A stretch of 15,293 nt of DNA from an uncultured Chitinophagales bacterium. GTDB taxonomy: Bacteria; Bacteroidota; Bacteroidia; Chitinophagales; Chitinophagaceae. The DNA lies in the NCBI GenBank assembly GCA_946886475.1, contig CAMPIQ010000085.1:1-15293 (forward strand). The letters are read 5' to 3'. Made by a program: the position numbers and the translations under genes. Shown in pieces: positions 1-7,562 of this stretch (positions are counted from its first letter, which is position 1; every line of letters starts with the position of its first letter). The notes beneath the pieces are model-generated. The model did no database searches and was not told where the DNA came from. It worked only from the letters and a program-made list of their open reading frames with translations.

Positions 1-118
1 GTATATTACCGCTGAATTTTTCTGTTTTTTTTAAAATTTTCCTGATTTTTTTAGAATGTTGGCAATTTTTTTCACTATTTCCGGATCCTTTTAATTTCTT
101 TGTGAAAATTATTTCCTT

Positions 119-2308
119 ATGCTTCCCCGTTTTTCTGCACTAGCCAATTTATCAGGCCAGGAAAAAGACCTTCCTGAACATTCAACTAAGATCACTGCCG
201 TTTTTGCTGAGAATGTATTCACCCACCAGGTAGCCCGCCAGTTTTTAAGTGAAGAGGCTTTTAAAAGCCTGATGTCCTCAGTAAAATCCGGACAAAAAAT
301 TGACCGTTCCATGGCCAATCAGATTGCCAACGGTGTAAGGGCCTGGGCCGAAACAAAAGGTGTAACCCATTTTACGCACTGGTTTCAACCACTAACCGGT
401 ACCACTGCAGAAAAGCATGATTCCTTTTTTACTTTGAAAAGTGATGGCACTCCAATAGAACAATTTGAAGGTGATGCGTTGATTCAACAGGAGCCTGATG
501 CTTCTTCATTTCCGAGTGGCGGATTACGCGCCACTTTTGAGGCAAGGGGTTATACGGCATGGGATCCTTCTTCACCAGCATTTATAATGGACATTGGTAT
601 AGGTAAAACCTTGTGCATTCCTACCATATTTGTTTCTTACACAGGAGAGTCGCTTGATTACAAAGCTCCATTACTAAAAGCACTGGAAGCCGTAAATAAT
701 GCAGCGGTAGATGTGTGTAATTATTTTGACAGAAATGTTGCCAGGGTTATTCCAACCCTGGGATGGGAACAGGAATATTTTGTAATTGATGAAGGATTGT
801 TCAATGCACGTCCCGATCTTGTTGGTTGTGGAAGAACCGTTTTCGGACACAGCCCGGCAAAGGGACAACAACTGGAAGATCATTATTTCGGTTCCATACC
901 TGAAAGAGTTTATGCCTTTATGAGAGATTTCGAAACTGAATCTTACAGGTTGGGTATTCCGCTTCGTACAAGGCATAATGAAGTTGCACCCGCGCAATTT
1001 GAATGTGCACCGATCTTTGAAGAAGCTAACCTTGCCGTAGACCACAATACATTGCTGATGGATGTAATGTCACGCGTGGCAGCCCGTCACAAACTCAGGG
1101 TTCTATTACACGAAAAGCCTTTTGCCGGTATCAATGGAAGCGGCAAACATAATAACTGGAGTCTTGCCACAGACACAGGGGTGAACCTGCTGGCCCCAGG
1201 CAAAACGCCAAAGACAAATCTGATGTTCCTTGCTTTCTTTGTGAATTCAATTAAAGCGGTTCATGATTATTCCGACCTGCTGAGGGCTTCAATAGCGTCG
1301 GCAAGTAATGATTTCCGACTGGGCGCAAATGAAGCACCCCCCGCCATCATTTCCGTTTTCATTGGTCAATATCTTACTAAAGTTCTTGAAGACATCAAGC
1401 AAAGGGTAACCCAGGATATGGATGAAACAGATGAAAGCATGTTGAAGATCGATATTCACCGCAGCATACCGGAATTATTGATGGATAATACTGACCGAAA
1501 CAGAACATCTCCATTTGCATTCACGGGAAATAAATTTGAGTTCAGGGCGGTAGGTTCTTCAGCCAATTGTGCAAATGCCATGACAGTGCTGAATACCATC
1601 ATGGCTGAAACCCTGAAGAACTTCAAAAAAGAGGTGGATGCTTTGATAGAAAAAGGAGAGAAAAAAGAGATTGCGATCATTCATGTGATCCGCGGTTATA
1701 TTGTTGCCAGTGAAAAAATATTGTTTGAAGGAGATGGATACAGCCAGGAATGGGAAAAAGAGGCAGAGCGGCGAGGTTTGCAAAATATAAAAACCACTCC
1801 ACCTGCACTGGATGCCATGGTAACAGAAAAGGCCAAACATTTATTTGAAAACAACAATGTTTATAATCACCTTGAACTGGAAGCAAGACATGAAATAGAG
1901 CTGGAAAAATACATCAAGAAAGTACAGATCGAAAGCAGGCTAATGGCAGAACTGGCCACAACCTATGTTTTACCATCAGCCATAAATTATCAGAACAAAC
2001 TTATTGAAAACGTAAAAGGATTAAAAGAAATAGGACTTGCTGAAAATGCCTGTTCGCAAAGAACTGCAGTGATCTCAAAACTATCTGAACATATCAATCA
2101 GGTTAGCCAGCTGGTAACTGAAATGATCGAGGCCAGAAAAGAATGTAATAATGTGGAGGACACCAGAGAAAAAGCTATCGCCTATTGTAATAAAGTAAAG
2201 GAAACCTATTTTGATAAGGTCCGTTATCATGTTGATAAACTTGAACAACTGATAGATGACAGGGAATGGTATCTTCCAAAATACAGAGAGCTGGTGTTCC
2301 TGAGATAA
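119..2308 (+). CDS. glnN: Glutamine synthetase type III
   Basis: ATP-dependent condensation of glutamate and ammonium to glutamine; a cytoplasmic enzyme of nitrogen assimilation. At 729 residues it has GSIII length, far longer than the roughly 450-470 of GSI. Visible family motifs are FTHWFQPLTG (85-94), GWEQEYF (215-221, catalytic/metal-ligand Glu), HNEVAPAQFE (286-295), the ATP/glutamate loop EKPFAGINGSGKHNNW (332-347) and RLGANEAPPAI (400-410). The segment before about residue 150 is the GSIII-specific N-terminal region, and the helical, charged tail after about residue 560 is the GSIII C-terminal extension. The ATG at 119 follows a T-rich leader with no clear Shine-Dalgarno site, as is usual in Bacteroidota. 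The gene stands alone and ends at the terminator at 2331-2358. No nitrogen regulator, ammonium transporter or P-II gene is in the window. Confidence 0.97.
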   Translation: MLPRFSALANLSGQEKDLPEHSTKITAVFAENVFTHQVARQFLSEEAFKSLMSSVKSGQKIDRSMANQIANGVRAWAETKGVTHFTHWFQPLTGTTAEKHDSFFTLKSDGTPIEQFEGDALIQQEPDASSFPSGGLRATFEARGYTAWDPSSPAFIMDIGIGKTLCIPTIFVSYTGESLDYKAPLLKALEAVNNAAVDVCNYFDRNVARVIPTLGWEQEYFVIDEGLFNARPDLVGCGRTVFGHSPAKGQQLEDHYFGSIPERVYAFMRDFETESYRLGIPLRTRHNEVAPAQFECAPIFEEANLAVDHNTLLMDVMSRVAARHKLRVLLHEKPFAGINGSGKHNNWSLATDTGVNLLAPGKTPKTNLMFLAFFVNSIKAVHDYSDLLRASIASASNDFRLGANEAPPAIISVFIGQYLTKVLEDIKQRVTQDMDETDESMLKIDIHRSIPELLMDNTDRNRTSPFAFTGNKFEFRAVGSSANCANAMTVLNTIMAETLKNFKKEVDALIEKGEKKEIAIIHVIRGYIVASEKILFEGDGYSQEWEKEAERRGLQNIKTTPPALDAMVTEKAKHLFENNNVYNHLELEARHEIELEKYIKKVQIESRLMAELATTYVLPSAINYQNKLIENVKGLKEIGLAENACSQRTAVISKLSEHINQVSQLVTEMIEARKECNNVEDTREKAIAYCNKVKETYFDKVRYHVDKLEQLIDDREWYLPKYRELVFLR

Positions 2309-2330
2309 CCAGGTAACGCAACTAATAAAA

Positions 2331-2358
2331 AAAACCTCCCAGGCAACCGGGAGGTTTT
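2331..2358. terminator. Bidirectional intrinsic terminator between glnN and the 34-aa peptide gene
   Basis: The 10-bp arms AAAACCTCCC (2331-2340) and GGGAGGTTTT (2349-2358) are perfect complements around an 8-nt loop. The arm ends are A/T runs that continue outward on both sides (an A run before 2331, TTTTAATTTTT after), so a U-tract forms on either transcript. It lies 22 bp past the glnN stop and would also stop leftward transcription from the small membrane peptide and ABC-F genes. Confidence 0.9.
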
Positions 2359-2436
2359 AATTTTTATGCAAAGGCAACTAACATTTTTACTCAATGACCT
2401 TTCGGACATTAAGTTTTCATATCAGGGATGAGACCA

Positions 2437-2541
2437 TTAAAGAAAAACCACTGATAAAGTAATGATCACAGCTAAAATGATCGTTACAAGCAGGGTGTCC
2501 TGGATCTTTTCATCCTGAAATAGGGAGGAGATTTTTTTCAT
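2437..2541 (-). CDS. Small single-pass membrane peptide, 34 aa, unrecognised
   Basis: A 34-codon frame reads ATG (2539-2541) to TAA (2437-2439). The N-terminal part MKKISSLFQDEKIQDTLL is charged and amphipathic. It is followed by a hydrophobic stretch over about residues 17-34 (LLVTIILAVIITLS, then VVFL) long enough for one membrane span, with the basic MKK end predicted to be cytoplasmic. The frame stops immediately after the hydrophobic segment. A close match to the Bacteroidota promoter consensus lies about 95-125 bp upstream (2638-2667), inside the gap after the ABC-F stop, so the gene appears to have its own transcript ending at the 2331-2358 hairpin. I do not recognise the family. The reading frame, hydrophobic pattern and promoter are seen; translation is inferred. 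Confidence 0.6.
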   Translation of the reverse strand: MKKISSLFQDEKIQDTLLVTIILAVIITLSVVFL

Positions 2542-2637
2542 AACCACAGTAATTTTAAAAATGATTGAAAGAGAGCTTTCCTGGGATTACGGATTTGCCT
2601 GAAACCACTGTGTTTTTAAAAGGAGGGGATTATGATA

Positions 2638-2667
2638 CAAAAATAGAAACATTATTCAGATTTGCAA
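2638..2667 (-). promoter_or_regulatory. Bacteroidota-type promoter for the 34-aa peptide gene
   Basis: On the minus strand, TTG (2665-2667) is followed by exactly 19 nt and then TATTTTTG (2638-2645). This matches the -33 TTG / -7 TAnnTTTG consensus of the Bacteroidota housekeeping sigma factor with standard spacing. The predicted start site is near 2631, giving a leader of about 90 nt before the ATG at 2541. It starts only 10 bp downstream of the ABC-F stop codon, so it can serve only the small peptide gene. Confidence 0.65.
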
Positions 2668-2676
2668 CTAGTAAAT

Positions 2677-4551
2677 TTACGAGCCCGCTTCGCTCAATTC
2701 AAGCCACCTAAGCTCTTTTTGATCAATAAGTTCAGAAATTTCCCCAATCCGCCTCGACAAAGCTTCCAACCGGTCAAAAGGGAGGTCTGCCAGGGATAAT
2801 TGTTCAGCTACGCTTTTCTTTTCCTTTTCAAGTTGAGCTATGTCTTTTTCAAGCATTTCAAATTCCCTCTGCTCCTTATAAGAGCGCTTTTTACGAGGAA
2901 TTGTGTCCTGCGAAGTTTTTATATCAGGTTGTTTTCTTTCTTCGGGAACCGCTTGGTCCTGCTGCTTCTCCCATTCCCTGAGCTGACTGTAGTTGCCCGG
3001 AAAATCCCTTATTTCACCATTACCTTCAAAAACAAAAAGATGGTCCACCAGCCGGTCCATAAAATAGCGGTCATGGCTTACTATCACCATACAGCCCTGA
3101 AATTCGGTAAGAAAATTTTCGAGCACAGAAAGCGTTGGCAGGTCAAGGTCATTGGTAGGTTCATCGAGTATCAGAAAATTAGGATTCCGAAAAAGTATGG
3201 TCAGCAAATGGAGTCTTCTTTTTTCACCTCCGCTTAGTTTGCTGATGTAAGTAAATTGTTGTTCGGGGGGAAAAAGAAAAAGACTGAGAAATTGCGCAGC
3301 ACTCAAACTCCCACCTCCGGCCAGTGGAAAATTCTCAGCTATGTTCTTTACATATTCAATTACCCGGTAATCTTCTTTTATTTCCAGACCCTGCTGGGAA
3401 TAATTACCAAATACAATGGTTTCTCCAATATTCACCTTGCCACTATCTGCCTTTTCAATTCCCTGCACCATATTGATGAAGGTTGATTTACCTGCACCAT
3501 TTTTTCCAACTACCCCAACCCTTTCTCCCTTCTTGAACGTATAATCAAATCCTTTTAAAATGACCTTGTCGCCAAAGGATTTATAAACTTTTTTCATCTC
3601 AACCGTTTTCCCACCAAGGCGATTCATTTTGCTCTGCAATAGTAATTGTTGCTCCTGCAGTTGTTGTTTAGCCCTTTTCTCTACCTCATAAAAATTATCA
3701 ATCCGGCTTTTTGATTTGGTTGTTCTGGCCTTCGGCTGCTTTCGCATCCATTCCAGTTCCTTCCTGTACAGGTTACGTGCTTTGTCAACGCTGGCAGCTT
3801 CACTTTCCTCCCGTGATGCTTTCTTCTCAAGAAAATTTTCATAATTGCCTTTATGGAAATAAAGCTTACTGTTTTCCAATTCCCATACTTCATTACAAAC
3901 ATTATCCAGAAAATACCTGTCGTGCGTGACCAGTAAAAGCGTAACATTTTCTTTATTGAGATAGTGTTCGAGCCATTCAACCATTTGCACATCAAGGTGG
4001 TTGGTTGGTTCGTCCATAATCAGCAAAACATGCTTATGCTCGAATCCGATATCAATGAGGGTTTTTGCCAGGGCTACTCTTTTTCGCTGACCACCGCTGA
4101 GTGTTGATACTTTTTGCTGCAGTTGGTGAATATTCAGCTTACCAAGAATCTGCTTCACTTTTGAGTCAAAATCCCATGCTCCCAGTTCATCCATTTTAGA
4201 AAGCATTGAACCCATCTTTTCTTCATTTCCTTCATCAATAGCAGCCTCATACTCCTTGATAGCATTCATTACGGGATGACCGGTATGAAAAATATTATCC
4301 AGCACAGAACAGGACTCATCGAGCTGGGGTTCCTGTTCAAAGAAAGCCACGTCAACATCTTTATTTACCCATATCTTACCTTCATCAGGAACATCCTTAC
4401 CAGCAATGATCTTCAACAAAGTGGATTTGCCTGAACCATTTCTGGCCACCAGCGCTATTTTATCGCCTTCTGATATATGAAAGGATAATTCTGAAAAAAG
4501 AGGTTTTACTCCATAGGCTTTCCCCAAACCTTCAGCAGACACGTAATGCAT
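2677..4551 (-). CDS. uup: ABC-F family ATPase, Uup-like
   Basis: Soluble protein with two ATP-binding cassettes and no membrane segments. ABC-F proteins act on the ribosome; Uup-type members are linked to translation or ribosome rescue and to DNA-related phenotypes, rather than to transport. Cassette 1: Walker A ARNGSGKST (36-44), signature LSGGQ (151-155), Walker B LLIMDEP with catalytic E181, switch His H210. Cassette 2: Walker A GKNGAGKST (349-357), signature LSGGE (439-443), Walker B FLILDEP with E464, His H493. The interdomain linker (about 245-315) contains RKQPKARTTKSKSRIDNF, a basic arm I associate with Uup. The C-terminal extension (about 553-620) begins KKRSYKEQREFE and is a charged coiled coil, the usual Uup C-terminal domain. 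The first Walker A has Ala for its first Gly, which should be tolerated. The ATG at 4549-4551 directly precedes the first cassette. No promoter matching the consensus was found upstream. Confidence 0.93.
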   Translation of the reverse strand: MHYVSAEGLGKAYGVKPLFSELSFHISEGDKIALVARNGSGKSTLLKIIAGKDVPDEGKIWVNKDVDVAFFEQEPQLDESCSVLDNIFHTGHPVMNAIKEYEAAIDEGNEEKMGSMLSKMDELGAWDFDSKVKQILGKLNIHQLQQKVSTLSGGQRKRVALAKTLIDIGFEHKHVLLIMDEPTNHLDVQMVEWLEHYLNKENVTLLLVTHDRYFLDNVCNEVWELENSKLYFHKGNYENFLEKKASREESEAASVDKARNLYRKELEWMRKQPKARTTKSKSRIDNFYEVEKRAKQQLQEQQLLLQSKMNRLGGKTVEMKKVYKSFGDKVILKGFDYTFKKGERVGVVGKNGAGKSTFINMVQGIEKADSGKVNIGETIVFGNYSQQGLEIKEDYRVIEYVKNIAENFPLAGGGSLSAAQFLSLFLFPPEQQFTYISKLSGGEKRRLHLLTILFRNPNFLILDEPTNDLDLPTLSVLENFLTEFQGCMVIVSHDRYFMDRLVDHLFVFEGNGEIRDFPGNYSQLREWEKQQDQAVPEERKQPDIKTSQDTIPRKKRSYKEQREFEMLEKDIAQLEKEKKSVAEQLSLADLPFDRLEALSRRIGEISELIDQKELRWLELSEAGS

Positions 4552-4617
4552 GGGGTAAAGTTAAGGAGTGGCGGAATTAATACGGGATGGTCATGAAATT
4601 GAGATGTTGGCTGGTTA

Positions 4618-4777
4618 ACCTGTTGATAGGCTGACTGGTTCAACATGTACATACATCAATCAGTTTTGAATGCATTTATTATTACCGCAGTTTAATGCAA
4701 TACTTCTCCTCCCCCCTATAAGGGAAAAGCAGCCACCCGTTAAACGGAAAATGGAATGTTACAACTTATCAACAGGT
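4618..4777. repeat. 11-bp inverted repeat spanning the uup-csbD intergenic region
   Basis: ACCTGTTGATA (4618-4628) has an exact reverse complement TATCAACAGGT (4767-4777), separated by 138 nt. The 241-bp gap (4552-4792) between the ABC-F start and the CsbD-like stop contains no convincing gene. It also holds a nested TGTTGA/TCAACA pair (4621-4626 and 4640-4645) and a C-rich run near 4710. The repeat may be chance, the ends of a small degenerate element, or an RNA stem. No target-site duplication or transposase is visible. Confidence 0.35.
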
Positions 4778-4792
4778 CAACTAAACACAACC

Positions 4793-4987
4793 TTAATCCC
4801 TGTCCAGCCCTTTTAACCAGTTGATCACTTCATCTCTTGTTTTTCCAAGCCTGGTCTGGAGTCGTCCGTATAATTCGTCTTCCTTACCATCTTCATACCT
4901 CAGATCATCATCTGTGAGGTCTCCATGAGCCTGTTTTGCTTTACCCTTCAGCTCATTCCATCTGCCTTTTAATTCTAATCTGTCCAT
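4793..4987 (-). CDS. CsbD-like stress response protein
   Basis: A 64-residue soluble protein with the CsbD/YjbJ pattern: [18 protein letters not shown] (residues 1-18), LTDDDL (24-29), then [15 protein letters not shown], ending in a helical tail. Length and motif order match the family, which is small, charged and abundant under general stress in other bacteria (sigma-B-dependent in Bacillus). Its molecular function is not established. It starts 51 bp after the stop of the diacylglycerol-kinase-family gene in the same direction, so the two could share a transcript. No consensus promoter is evident in that 51-bp gap. Confidence 0.9.
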   Translation of the reverse strand: MDRLELKGRWNELKGKAKQAHGDLTDDDLRYEDGKEDELYGRLQTRLGKTRDEVINWLKGLDRD

Positions 4988-5038
4988 GAAATATATTTAC
5001 CTGATCATTAAAAATTTTATGCCATTATATACAACTGA

Positions 5039-5944
5039 TCAACTTTTATTTTTGTTTAAATCCTCTCGAGGCACCATTATATTGAGAATGGCCGGCAATA
5101 TCCTTGCGGTTACTGAATTGGTCTTACCCATGAATTCACCGTCTACCTGGAAATAGGCTTTACGGTGAACATGCAATTCCACATGCCTGGTTGACAGCAC
5201 TTCTATTCTTTTTGGATGAAAGGACTTATCTGTAAATATGGCCTTCAGGATCTCAAGTACATTCAGTTTTCTTACTATTACCACTTCAAATTTTGCATCA
5301 CTGATATTACCGTCAGGGTTAATATTAGCACCCGTTCCATATTTACGGGCATTGGCAAGAACTACCATATAGGCAAAGCGTTTTATTTCCGCATCATCTG
5401 TTTTGATGTTTAGTTTCAGTTTTTGCTTTTGCCACAATATTTTAAATATGGCCCGGCCATAACCCCACAAACCTCTTTTAGATTTTTCAAAATATTTAAC
5501 CAGCATGGCATTCATACCTACATCGCTCAGATGAATGCAGATCTCTTCTTCATTTATACGAATGAGATCGATCTTAATGCAGCTTCCATTGATAATCACA
5601 TTTAATGCATCTTCAATATTCAAGGGGATACCCAACTCTTTTGCCATACCATTTGCAGAGCCTGCGGGGATAATTCCCAAAGGAATGGGTGTTTCTTTCA
5701 GCATTTCGGCCAGCATCTTTACAGTTCCGTCACCTCCCACTGCAACTACCCTGTCAGGTTTTATACGGTCAATATACCCCTGGATAGAAATCTTGTCCCC
5801 GGTACCGCACAAGAGATAAAACTCCATATTATGGACACGATCCCTGAAGTATTCTCTGATAGAAGCTTCCCAATCATGCTTTTCCTTACCTCCGGAAACA
5901 GGGTTAATTATAAAAAACAATTTCAAGGCTTCCTGGTTGTGCAT
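5039..5944 (-). CDS. Diacylglycerol kinase catalytic-domain lipid kinase
   Basis: Predicted to transfer phosphate from ATP to a lipid hydroxyl, with diacylglycerol (giving phosphatidate) or a related lipid as substrate. The 301-aa length suits the bacterial DgkB/YegS/BmrU group. Seen: N-terminal NPVSGGK (14-20), nucleotide-binding VAVGGDGTV with GGDGT at 70-74, IIPAGSANGMAKELG (91-105, in place of the GTxND loop of other members), and C-terminal VDGE (267-270), which carries the usual catalytic acidic residues. There is no signal peptide or membrane helix, so it is a cytoplasmic, membrane-associating enzyme. The ATG at 5942-5944 lies 21 bp from the start of a divergent App1-like phosphatase that would remove the phosphate this enzyme adds. 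The exact lipid substrate cannot be read from sequence. Confidence 0.92.
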   Translation of the reverse strand: MHNQEALKLFFIINPVSGGKEKHDWEASIREYFRDRVHNMEFYLLCGTGDKISIQGYIDRIKPDRVVAVGGDGTVKMLAEMLKETPIPLGIIPAGSANGMAKELGIPLNIEDALNVIINGSCIKIDLIRINEEEICIHLSDVGMNAMLVKYFEKSKRGLWGYGRAIFKILWQKQKLKLNIKTDDAEIKRFAYMVVLANARKYGTGANINPDGNISDAKFEVVIVRKLNVLEILKAIFTDKSFHPKRIEVLSTRHVELHVHRKAYFQVDGEFMGKTNSVTARILPAILNIMVPREDLNKNKS

Positions 5945-5965
5945 ACTTATTGTATAATAATTTTT
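5937..5965 (+). promoter_or_regulatory. Possible promoter of the App1-like phosphatase operon
   Basis: TTG (5937-5939), 18 nt, then TAATTTTT (5958-5965), one mismatch from TAnnTTTG. It overlaps the first codons of the divergent lipid kinase gene. If real, transcription would begin close to or just past the ATG at 5966, implying either a leaderless message or use of the downstream ATG at 6020. The spacing is one nt short of the usual 19-21 and the region is AT-rich, so this is tentative. Confidence 0.3.
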
Positions 5966-7021
5966 ATGCTAAGTGCCCATCATAAGGATCACAATACTAA
6001 AAGCATCAAAGCCAGATTAATGAAATGGCTGGGCCTTACCAATGAGGTTACGATAAAACCATACCACGGATATGGACATGCGGACCAGATGACCGTTTAC
6101 GGACATGTATTCAGGCTGAGTCCTTTGCCACGAAAAAAATACCGAAAAAGTTTCCTTAGAAATACACTTGCTTTATTAAGACTGTTCATGGTAAGGCCAT
6201 ATATAAATGCCGAGATAGAAATGCAATGGGGTGAACAGGTATTTAAGACCAGCTCTGATAAGGATGGCTTTTTCAAGATTGAGTGGAAGGATACACTGCC
6301 TCATTCCCTGGGATGGCATGAGGCTTTTTTCAGTGTCAGAAAAAATGGAAAAATTATTTCCACATCAGAGGGAAAGATTTTCATTCCGCATCCTACCCAA
6401 TATGGTTTTATTTCAGATATAGATGATACTTTCCTTATCTCTCATTCCTCCAACCTCAGAAAAAGGCTATTTGTTTTATTCACTGAAAATGCCAGAAGCC
6501 GGAAACCGTTTGAGGGGGTAGTAAAACACTATCAGTTGCTGGCACTGAGCAACACCTCTGCCCAAACTCCAAATCCATTTTTCTTCGTTTCAAGCAGTGA
6601 ATGGAATCTTTATGATTATATTCTTGAGTTTACAAGGGTAAATAAAATTCCACAGGGTGTATTCCTGTTGAATCAATTAAAAGTATTCAGTGAACTGCTT
6701 AAAACGGGGCAGAATCATCATATGACAAAATTTACGAGGATCGCGAGGATACTTGAGAAATATCCAAAACAACGGTTCATATTACTTGGTGATAGTTCCC
6801 AGCAGGATCCATACATCTATGAATCTATCGTATCTCATTTTCCAAAAAGGATACACGCAGTTTATATAAGGGATGTATATGCCAGGAACAAAGAGAAAGC
6901 GGTAGATGTTTTGGGAAAGATTGAATCGAAGGGAGTGCCCTGTTGTTTTTTTCAACATAGTGCCGACGCTATCCTGCATTCACAAAAAATCGGGCTATTG
7001 CCGGAGACCGAACTGGTGTGA
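5966..7021 (+). CDS. App1-like phosphatidate phosphatase (DUF2183)
   Basis: Predicted Mg-dependent HAD-type phosphatase that dephosphorylates phosphatidate to diacylglycerol, as yeast App1 does. With the start at 5966 (351 aa), the catalytic DxDxT motif is ISDIDDTFL, D151/D153/T155. It is followed by SSSEWNLY (209-216, motif II-like), HHMTK (K255) and LLGDSSQQD (273-281, the C-terminal acidic motif). Residues about 25-145 form a beta-rich N-terminal domain typical of bacterial homologues. No signal peptide, so probably cytoplasmic. The frame is open back to an ATG at 5831, but that would overlap the divergent kinase gene by over 100 bp. ATG 5966 is the first outside it, and ATG 6020 (333 aa, MKWLGLTNEV) is also plausible. 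It precedes the stress protein gene and probably heads an operon. Confidence 0.88.
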   Translation: MLSAHHKDHNTKSIKARLMKWLGLTNEVTIKPYHGYGHADQMTVYGHVFRLSPLPRKKYRKSFLRNTLALLRLFMVRPYINAEIEMQWGEQVFKTSSDKDGFFKIEWKDTLPHSLGWHEAFFSVRKNGKIISTSEGKIFIPHPTQYGFISDIDDTFLISHSSNLRKRLFVLFTENARSRKPFEGVVKHYQLLALSNTSAQTPNPFFFVSSSEWNLYDYILEFTRVNKIPQGVFLLNQLKVFSELLKTGQNHHMTKFTRIARILEKYPKQRFILLGDSSQQDPYIYESIVSHFPKRIHAVYIRDVYARNKEKAVDVLGKIESKGVPCCFFQHSADAILHSQKIGLLPETELV

Positions 7022-7065
7022 GAGAAAAATATGGCATAAAGTTTCGGGAAATAAGTAAACATCTA

Positions 7066-7560
7066 ATGGAAAAGAATCTGGAAAAAGAAAATGCACTAGA
7101 AAAATTCATGGAGTTGGTGCATGACATAAACGTGTGCATGTTCATAACCAACAGCAGCGAAACAGATCATACCAGACCAATGGCAACTGTTGACATAGAC
7201 AAGGATGGCATTCTATGGTTTTACACCGATATAAGGTCAATAAAGATTGAGGAAGTGAGCATGGAACACAAAGTTCACCTTGTATACGCACATCCGGGAA
7301 AGGAAAGCTATCTCGATGTTTGGGGACAGGCTAATGTGATTACAGATAAAGTTACCGTTACCAACAAATGGAAACCGATAATGAAGGCCTGGTTCCCCGG
7401 AGGACCGGGTGATCCTAATGTAGCCCTTTTGAAAGTAAAACCTTATAGGATATATTATTGGGACGCTGAAGCAGGTAAAATGGTATCTTTTTTGAAAATC
7501 GCTGCCAAATCAATCGGGGCAAAAATTTCAGAAGGTGTGGAAGGAAGCCTGAAATTATAA
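7066..7560 (+). CDS. General stress protein 26-like, pyridoxamine 5'-phosphate oxidase fold
   Basis: A 164-residue soluble split-barrel protein related to pyridoxamine-phosphate oxidase; this subgroup binds flavin (FMN/FAD) and is usually annotated general stress protein 26. Seen: an N-terminal helix (1-20), INVCMFITNS (21-30), RPMATVDID (37-45), DGILWFYTD (47-55), HLVYAHPG (71-78), then AWFPGGPGDPNVALLKVKP (108-126), a hallmark of the family. The frame can be extended to a GTG at 7018 that overlaps the App1-like stop (GTGTGA). ATG 7066 is preferred because it is ATG and gives the family's usual length. The enzyme's substrate is unknown, and it is not expected to make PLP. The next gene starts 2 nt after its stop, indicating co-transcription. 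Confidence 0.88.
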   Translation: MEKNLEKENALEKFMELVHDINVCMFITNSSETDHTRPMATVDIDKDGILWFYTDIRSIKIEEVSMEHKVHLVYAHPGKESYLDVWGQANVITDKVTVTNKWKPIMKAWFPGGPGDPNVALLKVKPYRIYYWDAEAGKMVSFLKIAAKSIGAKISEGVEGSLKL

Positions 7561-7562
7561 CT

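Noticed and set aside
1..118. Promoter or terminator in the T-rich leader of glnN
   Set aside because: No TTG/TAnnTTTG pair with correct spacing and no hairpin; the nearest match (TTTCTTTG, 95-102) lacks a -33 element.
4711..4724. CCCTATAAGGG as a terminator for csbD
   Set aside because: Only a 4-bp stem with a 3-nt loop and no T tract on the minus strand.
5831..5965. N-terminal extension of the App1-like gene back to ATG 5831
   Set aside because: It would overlap the divergent lipid kinase coding sequence by over 100 bp, and the extra residues (for example VVHTYCIIIF) are read antisense to conserved kinase N-terminal codons.
7018..7065. GTG start of the stress protein overlapping the App1-like stop (GTGTGA)
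   Set aside because: Attractive as a coupled start, but it adds 16 residues absent from the usual family length. ATG 7066 is simpler. Not fully excluded.
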